Part shown: positions 12,101-23,483 of the stretch, piece by piece | How the letters are laid out: each line of letters begins with the position of its first letter | Position numbering within the stretch: position 1 is the stretch's first letter | DNA from: Megalobrama amblycephala | Lineage: Eukaryota; Chordata; Actinopteri; Cypriniformes; Xenocyprididae | Direction: 5' to 3' | Assembly (NCBI RefSeq): GCF_018812025.1 | Contig: NC_063044.1 | Span: 72,453,057-72,517,056 of the forward strand | DNA length: 64,000 nt | Translations under genes and position numbers: made by a program | Notes under the pieces: generated by a model | Told to the model about the DNA's origin: nothing | Seen by the model: the letters and a program-made list of their open reading frames with translations, nothing else | Database searches by the model: none

Positions 12101-13893
12101 TGGTTTCATTGTGTGAGGAACTGTTTGGAGTAAGGTAATCTAATTGTTAAAAACATATTGCAGCAAACATATTTGTCAGCAGTATTCTTTAGGTTTACTT
12201 TATATTTATTAGGAACTGAAAGTATAGAAATAAGAAAAGTAAATCATATAGATCTATGAGACATGCGCCACCTTAAAAAAAAATGTACGTTTACATGTGA
12301 GGTTTTTTAAACACATTTAACAGCAAAGATATTTTCAAGTACAGACTCTGATGTGGACATTGTCATGTAGGGGATTTGGCCTGATCTTTGGTTTTAAGTA
12401 CAATTAAATATTCTCAAGAGCCCCACTGATCCTGAAGTCATGTCTCTGAAAGACCTCAGATGTGTAGATTCACTCCATTGAAAAATGCTGTTTTGAAATG
12501 AACACAGTTGAAATAAATGACTACTTGTAGGGTGTTTAACACCCATGCAAAATTGTTGGGGGTCAAGTGGCAACATAGAGAAGTGACTGATCTGTAAATC
12601 ACCTCATCAGCCTATATCCTGAGGCCATCATTAATGAGAGGGTCCCTCTCTGAAAATGCATAATGATTTTCTTAAAGATGCAACTTAAGCTAAATAAGAG
12701 CAAAAAAAAAAAAAGAAGTCATTTTGACAGGGATGTGCGAGTTGCATCTGTGAGTTGTCAAACACACAGACACCTTCATGTTTGGATTTATATATATTTA
12801 TTTATTTATTTATTTATAGTTAACATGCTGTTTCCTCAAAAACTTAACCCTAACCCTTCTGCTTGAATCTTTTGAGAGATAAGATCTGAGATGACTATGT
12901 ACAGGTTTTTGAACAGATGTTGTTACTTTAGGTTAAATTTAAGCAAAATCATTTCTACCATTGGCATCAGATGTTATCCTGATACTGTAGACCTCTAAGA
13001 AGAATATTTGATTTTTTATTAAATCTTTAAAGATTTAATTTAAACAATATTTTAATTTTAAAAGACTATTTTTAAACTTTTAAGATTGTGCTTTGAAATA
13101 AATTTAGCACAAAAACATTCACTCTGGAATGAGTTAGCTGTCTTATATTTATTTTTAATTGATATATTAATTTAGCCTATATTTAAATTGTTTAAATAAT
13201 TTTTAGTAACTTTTTTATATATTATTTATATTTAGAATCATTTCAATTTAAAATAGAGATAAGTTCATTTTATAGAACTAACCCGAGGCATCACAGGGTC
13301 TGAATGAAATCATTGTTTCTCTGTGAAAATTCTTGGTGATTTTCATAGTGAATTATTGAAAATGTTACACAATGTAAGAGATGGCTTGTGAGACCCATAC
13401 ATTTTTACACATACACTGATAAATAAAACGTCAAATATTTGATTTATTTAAAAAGATTTCATTTGAACAAATGTTTAATTTTAAAAGATGTAATTTAAAC
13501 TTTTACATTTATGCTTTAAAAATAAAAGTTAGCTTGAACAAAATATTTTTTCATCCACCGTTCTCCCCTTCTGTCTCTGTGACTATCATGCATTGTTGCA
13601 AGTCACTTGGAGAGACAGTGAGATAGTTTGTAAGCCATTTCATGTTAAAGGACATCAACAAGTAAGAAATTTTAAATTTTCATTTAAGTAAAACTATAAT
13701 AATTGGTTTCAGTAAATTTAGTCAAGTCACCTTTATTTATATAGCGCTTTGTACAATGCAGATTGTGTCAAAGTAGCTTTACAGTGATAACTGGTATATA
13801 ATTGACTTAGTAACTGTGTGTTATTAATAACATTGTTATACTTTTATTTATTACCATCTTCATTCAAAGAACAGAATGTTTTTCACTTTTGAA

Positions 13894-13957
<64 letters not shown>

Positions 13958-14009
13958 CAGAGAGAGTCAGTGAGAGATTTTTAGATTTCAATAAACTAAA
14001 AGCAAAATG

Positions 14010-14049
<40 letters not shown>

Positions 14050-16016
14050 TTTTAACTACCAAAATGTACCCCCATTTGCAAAAACACCATTTTAAATTAT
14101 ACTAAATGATATTTTTGAAAATATAGGGGAGAGAATATCCAGTATAAAAGCAACCATGTCTTATATGTCTGAACCTTTTTGCATTGACATTGTTAAAATA
14201 AATATTTCTTTACGTATATGAACACATTTTTAAAAATTTATATTTCAAACTAAAAGCAATTGCTAACCCATTCAGACATCTTTGCAGGAAGAAAACATTT
14301 TTCCATGTTTTTATATTTATATTTAACTATAATAATCAGTCTCAGTAAATTTAGTAACTGTTTTTATTATTCAGCGTATTAAAATCTTTTGGAGATGTGA
14401 ATGTTTTTCAGTTTTTGAAATGCATGTGTGTACGTTTGTGTGTATGTATGTGTATTCTATTTTATAAAATATACCATGTTTATTCTTTTGTTATTTTGAT
14501 CTGGCTGTTTCTTCATTAAAATCTTATTTTTGTCACTTACGCAGAGAGAATGAGATGAGACTGTCCTATGGGCCGGAATGCGTATGTTGTCACACATCTG
14601 CTCATGTGTGACCCCGAAAGTTCAAAAATCACCATCAGGACTTCAAATATGGCATCAAAGTTCCAAAATCGTCCATCATCCACCCAAATGACCCGCAAGT
14701 CAATACCATAGATATTTCAAAATGCAGAGAATCAATGGACATATTCATAACTCATGTCAAAGGTCAATCGCCATTTAAATTCCATAACCCCAAGGTCATG
14801 GAGTTCATACAACGGTCAACTATGCGAGGGATGGGATAATATTTGGGTGGTCCTGTGGGGGAGGGGAGGGGTCAAGTTCATATGTCAAAAGGTCAAAGGT
14901 CAAAGTAATTAATCTTTTTTTTTTTTTTGTCATTTGGTCCAGGGTAATCACTACTGTGGCGTGAACGCATCATTATTATTGTTTAAGTGCACAACTGATG
15001 GACTGCTGCTCAGTATAATAGTTTTCAAGAACATATGTAACCTAGGCTACTAAAACAAATACCAGAACTTAACATGAACTCTTAAAAATTATAGCAATTT
15101 TTGCAAAAATTTTATTTTGTACCTTGAACACCTTCCATATGGATCAATTTTCTGTTCTGATCTCAGTAAGTCTGGGCAAACTACTGAGCAAGCACCAATC
15201 AGAGGCTGCATTTTTATGACGTCATCATGTAGACTTCTTAAAAAGTATTTTACAGTATTTTAAAATGACAGAAATACAAAACACTAAAGTTTTTCGATAC
15301 AAAATATATATGGAAGCCATTTTCATCAACCCTATCAAATACAAGTTACAAAATCCTATTTTATATGTATTTGAAATACATGTATCATAAATGCCTGTAA
15401 ACATTAATGTTGCCACGATCAATCTATATATATATCACTTAGATCAATGTAATCTTTTATTACACTAGTAGGTGGGGTCCAGAAACTATTAAAATGTATT
15501 TGATTCATCAATTTAAACAATTCATTTATTGAACATAAATTAATTTAAATTAATATTTATAAAAAGACTAACTTAAACATTAAATAGAACATTTTGTCAA
15601 GTGAATTACATTCTATTTTGTTTAGTTGTCTAATGTTTTGTTTTCAGAACGGAGGGAGAATAGTAATCTCTATTTAAAAAGCATTTCTTTATATATGAGT
15701 CCAAATTCAAAATATGAACCACACAGAGCTTTCTGAACCACTGCCAGCGGGAAATTAAACAGGAAGTGTTTGTCAGAACAGGTTTAGTGAGAGAATGCAA
15801 ATATCTTTGAGAGAACCCAAAAGACTGTATATAGATTAGATATAACTTCACATAGATAAAGTTTTTAAGTGACCCTCTCATGATAACATGAAATGTGTTG
15901 TGTCTGTATTTTCAGATCATTATAATGTTTTAGTATTATCACAGTGATGTTTGTTCACATCCTGGAGCTCCACTGTCATTTCTTTACTGTTAACATATAT
16001 ATTCTTTTATAATATT

Positions 16017-16078
<62 letters not shown>

Positions 16079-17559
16079 GTTTTTAAACTGAGGAACAAGT
16101 TGAAATGACTTTCCTATGATAACTGACAGGTGTCACAGATGTTTACAGAGCTTAAACCAAGAATATTTTTATGTCATATCAGAAGCTGAATGTATCATAC
16201 CTCGGCTCTAGTCCACGTTTGAAGGTTACTGAAAAACTTGAAGCATCTGCATCCATAGGCAGTCCATCCTTCCGTACACACTGTTAAATTAAAGTTTATT
16301 TATTTATTTATTTATATTTATTTGACCATTAATGACCTTTCATGTATTTAAATTAATAACTCTAATTTAAAGGTACACTATCTTTTACACTATCTAACTT
16401 TTGGCCCTTTACCGGTTAAAAAACAAAAAGGTATGCAACTTTTCTTTGGTTGTGCTTCAGCTTTGCACGACTGTGTAGATAAAGGTGACCCTTGACAATA
16501 GATAATGATTTACAGTTAACTCTGTTAGAGAGCTACATATGGCAGTTTATCTGTTCAATAAAATACCTTACCCACTGGTCGAGTAATAAAAACATTATCA
16601 TCGCTTTTTTACAACATTTCAATCCCTACGTTTTAAAGCCGAGCTAATGTTGGTTCTTGTTTTATTACGAGCTCTGCCTCATTCTCATTCTCTTTTTGCC
16701 CCCCCACCCCCCACACATGGATAGGATGAGACACACACGGGCAAGTGATGAATGTATGCAATTTAAAATATGCAAGTTTAAAATATATACGACAAAAACG
16801 CGTTTTGGAAGAAGGACTAATGTATTGACTCATTTAAATTTTGATAATTTTGAACATAAAAAGCTACATAGTGTACCTTTAAATTACACTAAAAGCCTTC
16901 TTACATTTTCAAAGAAACGTCATGATGCGAAAAGAAAGACATTTAAGATTTTGCACTCTTTATAGTCACATAAGTTAGATTTTTGCTTCTAAGATGCTCT
17001 TTAGAACATTTTTAAAACATGCTGGAGAACATGATCATCAACTGTACTATACATAAACACTGACAAGAGTAGAAGACAAGAGAAGCCTTACCGCTACAGA
17101 GTTTATTTCCAACAGGATGCGTTTCCACTTAAAAAATAAAGAAATACTATATTTTTAAAACAGAACTTATAGCAGCAGCAGTAGAAGTGCCACTACTACT
17201 ACTACTACGATGACTGATAATAATAATTATATACTATAGATCACACAGGCAAATAAGTTGTTGTATTTTATTGTCAAAAATAATAATATAAATACATTCA
17301 TAAGAATCAATAACTTAGGCTCATATAATGATATAATTGTTTTAAGGTCTTAATATCATCATAATAATTCAGAGACAAACTCAGGTGCACATACTGTATT
17401 AGATCATTCCTGCTTCTGATCAGTCATTACAGAGTCCCAGATGTGCTTCAATTCATGTTAAAATAACAGTTCTGATGTGAGACGTGGAATAATAGTTTTA
17501 CCTGAAGCATTCAAAGCGACCAGAAGACCGAGAGACAGATAGACAGTCCACAACGCCAT
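6072..17559 (-). CDS. C-type lectin gene, ladderlectin/nattectin type (five coding exons visible, 3' end off-window)
   Basis: Five exons with consensus splice sites and matching phases join into one reading frame: 17559-17502, 17127-17092, 16280-16201, 6768-6634 and 6180-6072. The product starts with a signal peptide and is followed by a C-type lectin domain. The domain opens CTEGWTAYGCRCFKFF, continues KACLDYDGNLASVHN and KTWIGGSDAAE, then reaches GVWFWSDGT and the EPN tripeptide in SPGEPNNNYNEDCLEMNF. EPN usually predicts mannose-type, calcium-dependent sugar binding. The WND motif and last cysteine would be in a final exon left of position 1, beyond the fold-back/DIRS insertion. It is likely a secreted innate-immune lectin. 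No internal stop is seen in the visible exons. The exact paralogue is not determinable. Confidence 0.85.
6634..6768 (-). CDS. Lectin exon 5: central lectin-domain helix and WIGG motif
   Basis: 135 bp (45 codons, phase 0-0) between TTCTACAG and GTATGC. It contains NLASVHNHLEYMFLQNLI and the WIGGSDAAE motif typical of the hydrophobic core of C-type lectin domains. The intron to exon 4 is 9.4 kb and full of repeats. Confidence 0.85.
6985..7340. repeat. Dispersed repeat, family shared with 15690-15840 and 32280-32518
   Basis: Blocks here (for example the stretch around 7040-7110 ending in CTCTGGCAGTGGTTCAGA) recur in reverse complement at 15730-15800. The part around 7150-7330, including TCTGCACACTTCCTCTGAAT, recurs in reverse complement at 32300-32480. 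It is probably a diverged non-autonomous DNA element. Ends were not resolved. Confidence 0.6.
8396..8925. repeat. Palindromic MITE with about 115-bp terminal inverted repeats
   Basis: The left arm (8396 to about 8510) beginning ATCATCAAAGTAGTCC is the reverse complement of the right arm (about 8811-8925), with few mismatches over the whole arm. The 300-bp core shows no ORF. It looks like a non-autonomous DNA transposon; the superfamily was not determined. Confidence 0.75.
8976..9614 (-). pseudogene. Unrecognised ORF (about 212 codons) with one in-frame TGA
   Basis: One reading frame runs from the ATG at 9614 (MATPQAPETSVESYIK) to a stop at 8976, broken only by TGA at 9395-9393 directly after a run of six T residues. 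The first half is basic and has MADVYVGSFVFNKVSRT. The second half holds the acidic patch SDVSDDEWDRDWPLPEDD and a C-terminal LYFEWSDVPALHTVFL. No family was recognised. The intronless form and location inside the lectin intron suggest a retrocopy or a remnant of a mobile element. Homopolymer error, genuine nonsense and readthrough cannot be told apart here. Confidence 0.5.
9615..13720. other. AT-rich intron sequence of the lectin gene
   Basis: No coding exon, RNA gene or clear element end was recognised. It holds simple ATTT runs (about 12001-12020, 12795-12818) and diverged T/A-rich sequence. Short ORFs here look random. Confidence 0.5.
13727..13803 (+). repeat. Short dispersed repeat with TTTATTTATATAGCGCTTT core
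   Basis: The same sequence recurs at 23641-23725, where it interrupts a solo LTR. It is a very common fish short repeat, presumably SINE- or MITE-derived. The right end blends into AT-rich sequence. Confidence 0.65.
13895..14050. repeat. Compound microsatellites (TG)n(AG)n and (TA)n
   Basis: TG repeats at 13895-13925 pass into AG repeats to about 13967. A separate TA tract lies at 14010-14041, followed by a T run. Confidence 0.95.
14051..16018. other. Lectin intron, mostly unassigned
   Basis: Nothing coding was recognised. Around 14540-14910 there is a more GC-balanced block with repeated AAGGTCA words that may be an old transposon fragment. 15690-15840 is a reverse-orientation fragment of the repeat at 6985-7340. 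Confidence 0.4.
16019..16076. repeat. (TA)n microsatellite
   Basis: About 28 uninterrupted TA units in the lectin intron, 120 bp from exon 4. Confidence 0.95.
16201..16280 (-). CDS. Lectin exon 4: start of the lectin domain
   Basis: An 80-bp exon between TTTAACAG and GTATGA. The translation CTEGWTAYGCRCFKFF followed by SNLQTWTRAE is the first beta-strand and first helix of a long-form C-type lectin domain, with the extra N-terminal cysteine. It ends in phase 0 and joins exon 5, which starts KACLDYD. Confidence 0.85.
16363..16886. mobile_element. TIR element (MITE) in lectin intron 3
   Basis: TAATTTAAAGGTACACTAT at 16363-16381 is matched in reverse complement at 16868-16886. The interior (C-rich run near 16700) has no meaningful ORF. 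Target duplication is hard to separate because the ends are AT-palindromic. Confidence 0.7.
17092..17127 (-). CDS. Lectin exon 3 (36 bp micro-exon)
   Basis: The acceptor TTTTTTAAG and donor GTAAGG flank 36 bp. In the frame set by exon 2 it encodes ETHPVGNKLCS and ends with one base that pairs with the first two bases of the next exon. It supplies the pro-region/first cysteine ahead of the lectin fold. Confidence 0.75.
17161..17250. repeat. Short trinucleotide-rich tract
   Basis: GCA and ACT/CTA triplet runs around 17173-17210, in the intron between lectin exons 2 and 3. Confidence 0.6.
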
Positions 17560-17583
17560 CGTTTCTCAGAGAACACTGGAACT
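17502..17583 (-). CDS. Lectin exon 2: 5'UTR end plus signal peptide
   Basis: A TAG/TCAG acceptor precedes 17583. The ATG is at 17559-17557 and the coding part gives MALWTVYLSLGLLVALNAS, a classical signal peptide, ending with one extra base before the GTAAAAC donor. The only upstream sequence in the exon is a 24-nt untranslated stretch, so this is the first usable start. Confidence 0.8.
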
Positions 17584-18381
17584 CTGACTAGATTTAAAAC
17601 ACAATTATACACAAATAATTATTACAAAGATTTGCATTTTTGTGACAAGAACCAGTAGATCAATGTTTACAAACAATGTTTTTATATAGTTTATACTTGG
17701 TGGATCACAGAGCCAGTGCAACACGAGCATTTGTGGTTAAAGAGTAGATTTATTTTATTTTTTTTATTATTTTTTTATTTTTTTTTAGGAAATGAGCAAT
17801 CGTTTCTCTAGATAAGACCCTTATTCCTCGTCTGGGATTATGTAGAGCCCTTTGAAACTGCATTTAAACTGCTGTTTGGACCTTCAAGTCCACTATATGG
17901 AGAAAAATACTGGAATGTTTTCCTCAAAAACTATAACATGAACATGTTGGATGACGTGGGGGATGAGTAAATTTAGGAAATTTTAATTTTCCATTTCTTG
18001 ACATGACATGGTTAGATTCACATAGCAAATATCAAATTGGGTATCCATCTTAGAGATAATACCCATATTTATAATGAAACAATCATATTTTAAAATATAT
18101 TAATCATATTATAATAAAATATCATTTATTGTTACTACTGTAAATCTATATTAAATAGGCTATGGGATCTCCTTCAATGCTTTCAGAATCTTTACTTTTT
18201 AAAATAATTTTGTTTCTGTATTTCTAAAATCTATTTTTATATTTTATATATAAAAATATATATCACATAGGCCTTTTTTAATGCTAATATATATATATAT
18301 ATATTTACTGAATAACAATTAATTCTTTTATTTATCAAAATAAACAGAAAATAGTACAAGAGGAAAGAGGAAAAGAAGTAC

Positions 18382-18504
18382 CTCAGGAAATGTGCTCCGA
18401 ACAGCAAACTGAGTGTTTCTGCTGGATAGTATATCAGAGATGTGTCTTGTTTTCTTGAACTCTTTCGATGTATTCTTTTTCCCACTACATTGTGGGTTTA
18501 AATA
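18382..18504 (-). promoter_or_regulatory. Probable lectin promoter and 5'UTR exon 1
   Basis: On the minus strand a TATTTAAA box lies at 18504-18497. A plausible transcript start lies 25-30 bp downstream, and an untranslated exon ends at 18382 with CCTGAG followed by a GTACTT donor. The next acceptor is at 17584, just before the signal-peptide exon. This is inferred from sequence signals only. Confidence 0.45.
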
Positions 18505-20186
18505 AGTGTACTCATGTTACGTAAGATGCCTGTCAGCCAATCAGAAAGGATCTGCATGTTACTGAGATCTCTGATCTCTCTAAATCACATGACTCTTAGA
18601 AAAAAAGACCACAGAAGTAATTACCACAATGTATTTCATCTTTCAGTTGTCTGTTTTAATCATTATCTAATGATTTGCAAAGGTATCATTGTGTAATTAT
18701 TTTACTTGTTGAGGCATATGACTATTAACTAATTGTCAAATAATATTAGTAGGGTTGCCAACCATAATCATAACCACAATTGAAATACATATCTTTGACC
18801 CATTGTGGTAATTAACACATGCAGTTTTTAACGCCTCCAGGAGATTTTGATAACATGATTATTAAACTTTTGTGGTATTCTTAGTTAGTTTGTGGCATTG
18901 ACACAATATCAATATGCAAAGGTATTTCTATAAAACAGCCCCACTTCCTGTTTGGTACATGCCCTTGCTAGTAATTTCATTTGAGGGTTTTCATGAGGAC
19001 AGTCTTGAAACTTTAGTAAAATGATAAATGGAAAGTGAATCAGATTAAAACTGCACAAAGGTTCAAGAGAAGAGGTGCAAATGATCAGATTTCAGATTCA
19101 TCTGTGGTTCCATAAAGTAAATGTTCACATGAATGTCAGCCACTGAAATAATGCTGATGCATAAAGTTCATCTAAACTGTATTTCTCATCTGATGAAGCT
19201 ACACTAAAGCTTTTGGTTTAAAGTAGGACAAACTGAGGTCTCTGAAGAAGGTACAAAAGCTGTCAATGAAGCAGCCGCAGCACCATTTACACACTAATAT
19301 GTACCTTCAACTCTCTAAAATTTGTTGGGTTATTATTTTTTTTACCCATGTTCTGTCTTCTTCTAGCACTCTTTGCTCTTCTTCACTGTAGTCTTCGTCT
19401 ATCTCATCTCCGTTGGTGATTTCAACACGTTTCACCCCGTGTATCCTCTCGATAAGCTCTGTTGTTGGTTACAAAACATTACGTTCAGTAACTTTCACAA
19501 CTTTTGCTCATCTCATGCTGTTCTACAAAAAAGAGGAAGTCAAATACATTTGTTTCTACATTAACACTGTTTTAAGGATTGCAGGTACTTTCTAAGCAGC
19601 ATTAAAACATCTTTATATGGCTTTAACTTAAAAGCAAGCAAATCACTTTTCTTTGCAACAGGTAAATACCAATATATCAATATCAAAAACACTCATCAGC
19701 CAGAGAAAAATTGTTCTGAAAGTGAATCCGACAATATTGTTTCTTTGTGTCTTCATCATTATAGTTGTGGTGTGAACTCTGCTATACTTTAATAGAATGA
19801 TTTTTAAAACGCTATCTTAATTGTTATCTTTATAGTTCATAGTGTGAACGGGCCTTAATACTGTTATTTCTCACAATATGACATGGATAAAACATCGATA
19901 ATATAATGCCACTCATCTTCATCAACCACTACAGCTAAATAACTACAGCAGCATAATATATCCATATGAATCTAAATATAGTTTGATTTTCTAATGACTA
20001 CATTCGCTGTGATAAAGTAATTTGATCATTAACATGTTGCAGTTTTTATATGTGCAGAAACTGACAATAATTATAAAACTTTAAAAACATTAAAAGCACC
20101 AAAGCTTTCATGTTTCTAGTGTCAAACTGTATTCATATCTATATTATTATGAATAGATTTTAAAAGTCTCACATGGTTCATTATAG
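18505..20186. other. Intergenic sequence upstream of the lectin gene
   Basis: No convincing exon, RNA gene or element end was seen. Small ORFs (for example 18514-18696, 19373-19564) lack family motifs and splice context. Confidence 0.5.
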
Positions 20187-20194
20187 GCTCAATG

Positions 20195-20840
20195 CAAAAT
20201 GTTCTCCAACCAATACGACCATATAGGTCATTTGTCACTTCCCTGAAATACGACCCATAGGAGCGTTTACTAAAGTGGCGCCCCTATGGACAACAGGACA
20301 CTTTCATTTTAATTCATGAAATACGACCCATAGGAGCGTTTGCTAAAATTGTGCCCCTTTTGACAACAGTACAATTTCATTTTAATGCATTGTTCCCTTT
20401 TATCTGCATCATATTTCGGGTTGCACGTAGCTCAATTGGTAGAGCATTGCAATAACAATATGCAATCATGTGATCATGTGATCATGTGATCGTGGGTTCG
20501 ATCCCAGGGAACACATGTGCTCATAAAGTGTGTATGCAGTGCACTATAAATCACTAAGGGTAGGTTTAGGGATGGGGTGGGTGTAGTTGTTAATAAAAAA
20601 ATAGTTTTGCTAAATGGAAATAGGAGAAATGGTGTAAAAAGTCCACACATTGCATTTAAATGAACACGCATTTTGATTGGTAATGACAGTCATACATCAT
20701 TTCATGACAAGAGACATAACACGACACTGTCATTATTTTTACGCCCACTAGAGGGCACATGACTTCAAAACGTAAATATAGGTCGTAATAAGGTGCTTGA
20801 AAAACGACCTATAGGGTCGTTTTTTTTGGAGGACAGTCTC
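20195..20840. mobile_element. Non-autonomous hAT-like element with 8-bp target duplication
   Basis: The 8-bp repeat GCTCAATG flanks the unit (20187-20194 and 20841-20848). Imperfect inverted ends read TGTTCTCCAA and, from the other side, TGTCCTCCAA. Internal copies of ACGACCCATAGGAGCGTTT (about 20247 and 20325) and a right-hand palindrome around ACGACCTATAGGGTCGT are notable. It carries a tRNA-derived segment at 20419-20516. Confidence 0.7.
20419..20516 (+). repeat. tRNA-derived SINE head with expanded TGATCATG repeat
   Basis: Box A-like TAGCTCAATTGGTAGAGCA and box B-like GGTTCGATCCC (20495-20505) are correctly ordered as in a tRNA. However, the region where an anticodon arm would be contains tandem GTGATCAT units and the acceptor ends do not pair. 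It reads as a SINE promoter head rather than a working tRNA. Confidence 0.65.
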
Positions 20841-20848
20841 GCTCAATG

Positions 20849-21134
20849 TATTTAGCAGTATCTGTTCAGTATATTTAATCTATGTAAAGTAACGAACAGA
20901 TTTGATCTGTCAAAGATGTCAAAAGAGTAGAAATAAAATGGCAGCAGCAACACTTGAGATTGATTCCAATCAATTCCCCTCACAGATCTCAAACTTTGAC
21001 TCCAATCAATGAAACAATCACACAAACACACAAAAGCACACAAAATTGAATTAATTAATTAACTAATTAATTCCACTAGGATCTGGCTGCAAACATGCAC
21101 AAGAGACATTAAGTCTCAGCTTCACGCATGCGCA
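20849..21134. other. Unassigned AT-rich spacer
   Basis: TTAATTAA-rich sequence around 21050-21075. No gene or element end was recognised. Confidence 0.4.
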
Positions 21135-22240
21135 GTCGCCTACAGACATGCAGTCACATATTAATGAAATTAATTAAAGACTTGATTTTCCTACTAAGAC
21201 AACCCCCCAGGAAATCCCCCCCACACACACACACTCACACACACTTCCTTCCTTTCCCCCTGACTCAAGTCACTGAAAGTTCTCCAAGAAAGCTTAAATA
21301 TTACGTATGATGTTGTGAATCTATTGTTTTTTCACTTTCATGTTTTAATTGTCTCAGTGTGATTGGTAAAATGGTCTCAATTTCACATCAGTCACTTGTA
21401 TTATGAGAAAGATTGAAAACTTATGAGCATTCTGTTCTCCTTTTTGGGTGGTGTCTCTTCAAGATATGTGATAACCCTCTCCTCTCCCCTGAAACCAGGT
21501 GTTGGCATAGTAAATATTTACAACCCTTTTGTTCTGGTCTGGGTATTTAAGGGTATTTATTATTTCTGAATTGGCTTCTAATTGTCTAACTATGTAATTG
21601 GCATAATACATTCTTGCCTGACAAATAAAATGTTCTTTTTGATTCATTCTGTATTATTCTTAAATCATTATGACTAGTAGATTAAGTGGACTCTGGTGTT
21701 TCTGCAAATCTGCATCAGGATAGGTCAAACTGAAGGCGCAATGAAAGGAGCATGCAGCACATCATGTGGGACTTTTTGATTTCTGTCTATCACTGACTTA
21801 AGTTGCAGTATTGTGACTAAGAAAACTGTGTTTTTGTATGAACAAGCATAGAACGGTTAGACTCAAATGCTTTAGTAAACTCTGCACCCTCTGACTAAGA
21901 ATCAAAACTGACGAGTTTGTGTCTGTGAGAACACAATCAGCTGATGTGAATTCTCTATTCAATATCAGGTCCCTAATGAATGAATAATTGAGAATATGGG
22001 ATACCCAGAATAATCAAATATCTAAATTAATACATAACCAATAGTTAGGATTAATTCATAAATAGAAACACAATCTAAATGTAATAAACATTTGAAACGA
22101 GTCAGATTAAATGTGAAGTAAAACTGAATCTAAAAATTAAGTGAATTTCACAGGAGCGTTAAAAAGACACACATGCATTATACCTTCACCCAGACCGCTG
22201 GATTCCCTTCGTTGGGCCGAAGGGTGGTCTTTACAGCTTA
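21135..22240 (+). repeat. LTR-like diverged repeat, copy related to 25090-25900
   Basis: Segments around 21330-21420 and 21880-22215 align in the same order with 25265-25310 and 25555-25880. Shared landmarks include GTGAGAAC, CAGTCAGC-type words and a terminal CTTCG/GACC...GTTGGGC block. Similarity is patchy. It could be an old LTR, since AATAAAG signals occur in the second copy at 25359. TG...CA ends and target duplication were not resolved. Confidence 0.45.
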
Positions 22241-23240
22241 TTCCATTAAAATTGTGAATTGGTAAGTTTATCTAGGCCGGAAAAAAAATAAAGAGCTGTG
22301 AATCATCAGCGTAACAGTGAGAGCTAATGCCATGCTTCCTAATAATTTCTCTCATGGGTAGCATGTACAGGCTAAAAAGCAATGGTCCTAGACCTGAGCC
22401 TTGCGGTACTAAATACTGGACTTGTGATCGATATAACACCTTTTCATTTACTGCTACAAACTGATAACGGTCAGATAAGTATGATTTGAACCATGCCAAT
22501 GCAATTCCACTAATGCCAACATAATTTTTGAGTCTATTCAAAAGAATGTTGTGGTCAACAGTATCAAATGCAGCACTAAGATCCAGTAACACTAACAGAG
22601 AGATACAACCACAATCGGACGATAAGGGCAAATCATTTGTAACTCTAATGAGAGCTATGTTATGGTCTAAATCCTGACTGGAAATCCTTGTAGATACAAT
22701 TTCTTCTTCTTCTAAAAAAAAGGAACAACATTGTGAGGATACTGCCTTTTCTAGTATCTTTGACAAAAAAGGTAGATGTGAGATCGGTCTGTAATTGACT
22801 AATTCTGTAGGATCAATTTCATTGTAGGACACTACAATGCACTGTCTGATGCGATACTGCGATGATGCGATACATGGTTATAATTTTCTCTCTAATATTA
22901 TCAATCTTGCAAGTAAAGAAGTTCATAAAGTCATTACTGCTGTGCTGTTTTGAAAAGTCACAAATTTAGCCATTGTATCAAATAAATACCTAGGGTTGTG
23001 TTTGTTTTCTTTTAAAAGGGTGGAAAAATAAGCAGATTAAGCAGTTTCTAAGGTCTTTCTGTATGCAATAGTGCTGTCTTTCCACGAAATATGAAAAACC
23101 TCTAGTTTTGTTTTCTTCCAGCTGCGCTCCATTTTTCTGGCTGCTCTCTTGAGGGCCAAGGTGTGCTCGTTGTACCACAGTGTTGGAATATTTTCTTTAA
23201 TCTTCTTTAAGTGCAAAGGAGCAACTGTGTCTACATAAAG

Positions 23241-23436
23241 CAGTGGTTCCCAACCACGTTCCTGGAGGCCCCCCAGCAGTGCACATTTTGCAAGTCTCCT
23301 TTGTCTGACACACCCATTTTAGGTCTTGGAGTCACTATAATGAGCTGATGAACTGATGACCTGGTGTGTTTAATTAAGGAAACATGCAAAATGTGCCATA
23401 CTGGGGGGCCTCTAGGAACGCAGTTAGGACCCAGTG
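23241..23436. mobile_element. hAT MITE in LINE copy A
   Basis: 196 bp beginning CAGTGGTTCCCAACC and ending with its inverted CCAGTG end, flanked by the 8-bp duplication ACATAAAG at 23233-23240 and 23437-23444. The same insertion, at the same site with the same duplication, is in LINE copy B (33023-33218). Confidence 0.9.
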
Positions 23437-23483
23437 ACATAAAGAACAATCACTTAAAAATAATTATATTTGAAACTCCTCTG

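Noticed and set aside
20419..20516. Possible functional tRNA gene
   Set aside because: Boxes are present, but the acceptor ends do not pair and the anticodon region is a tandem repeat.
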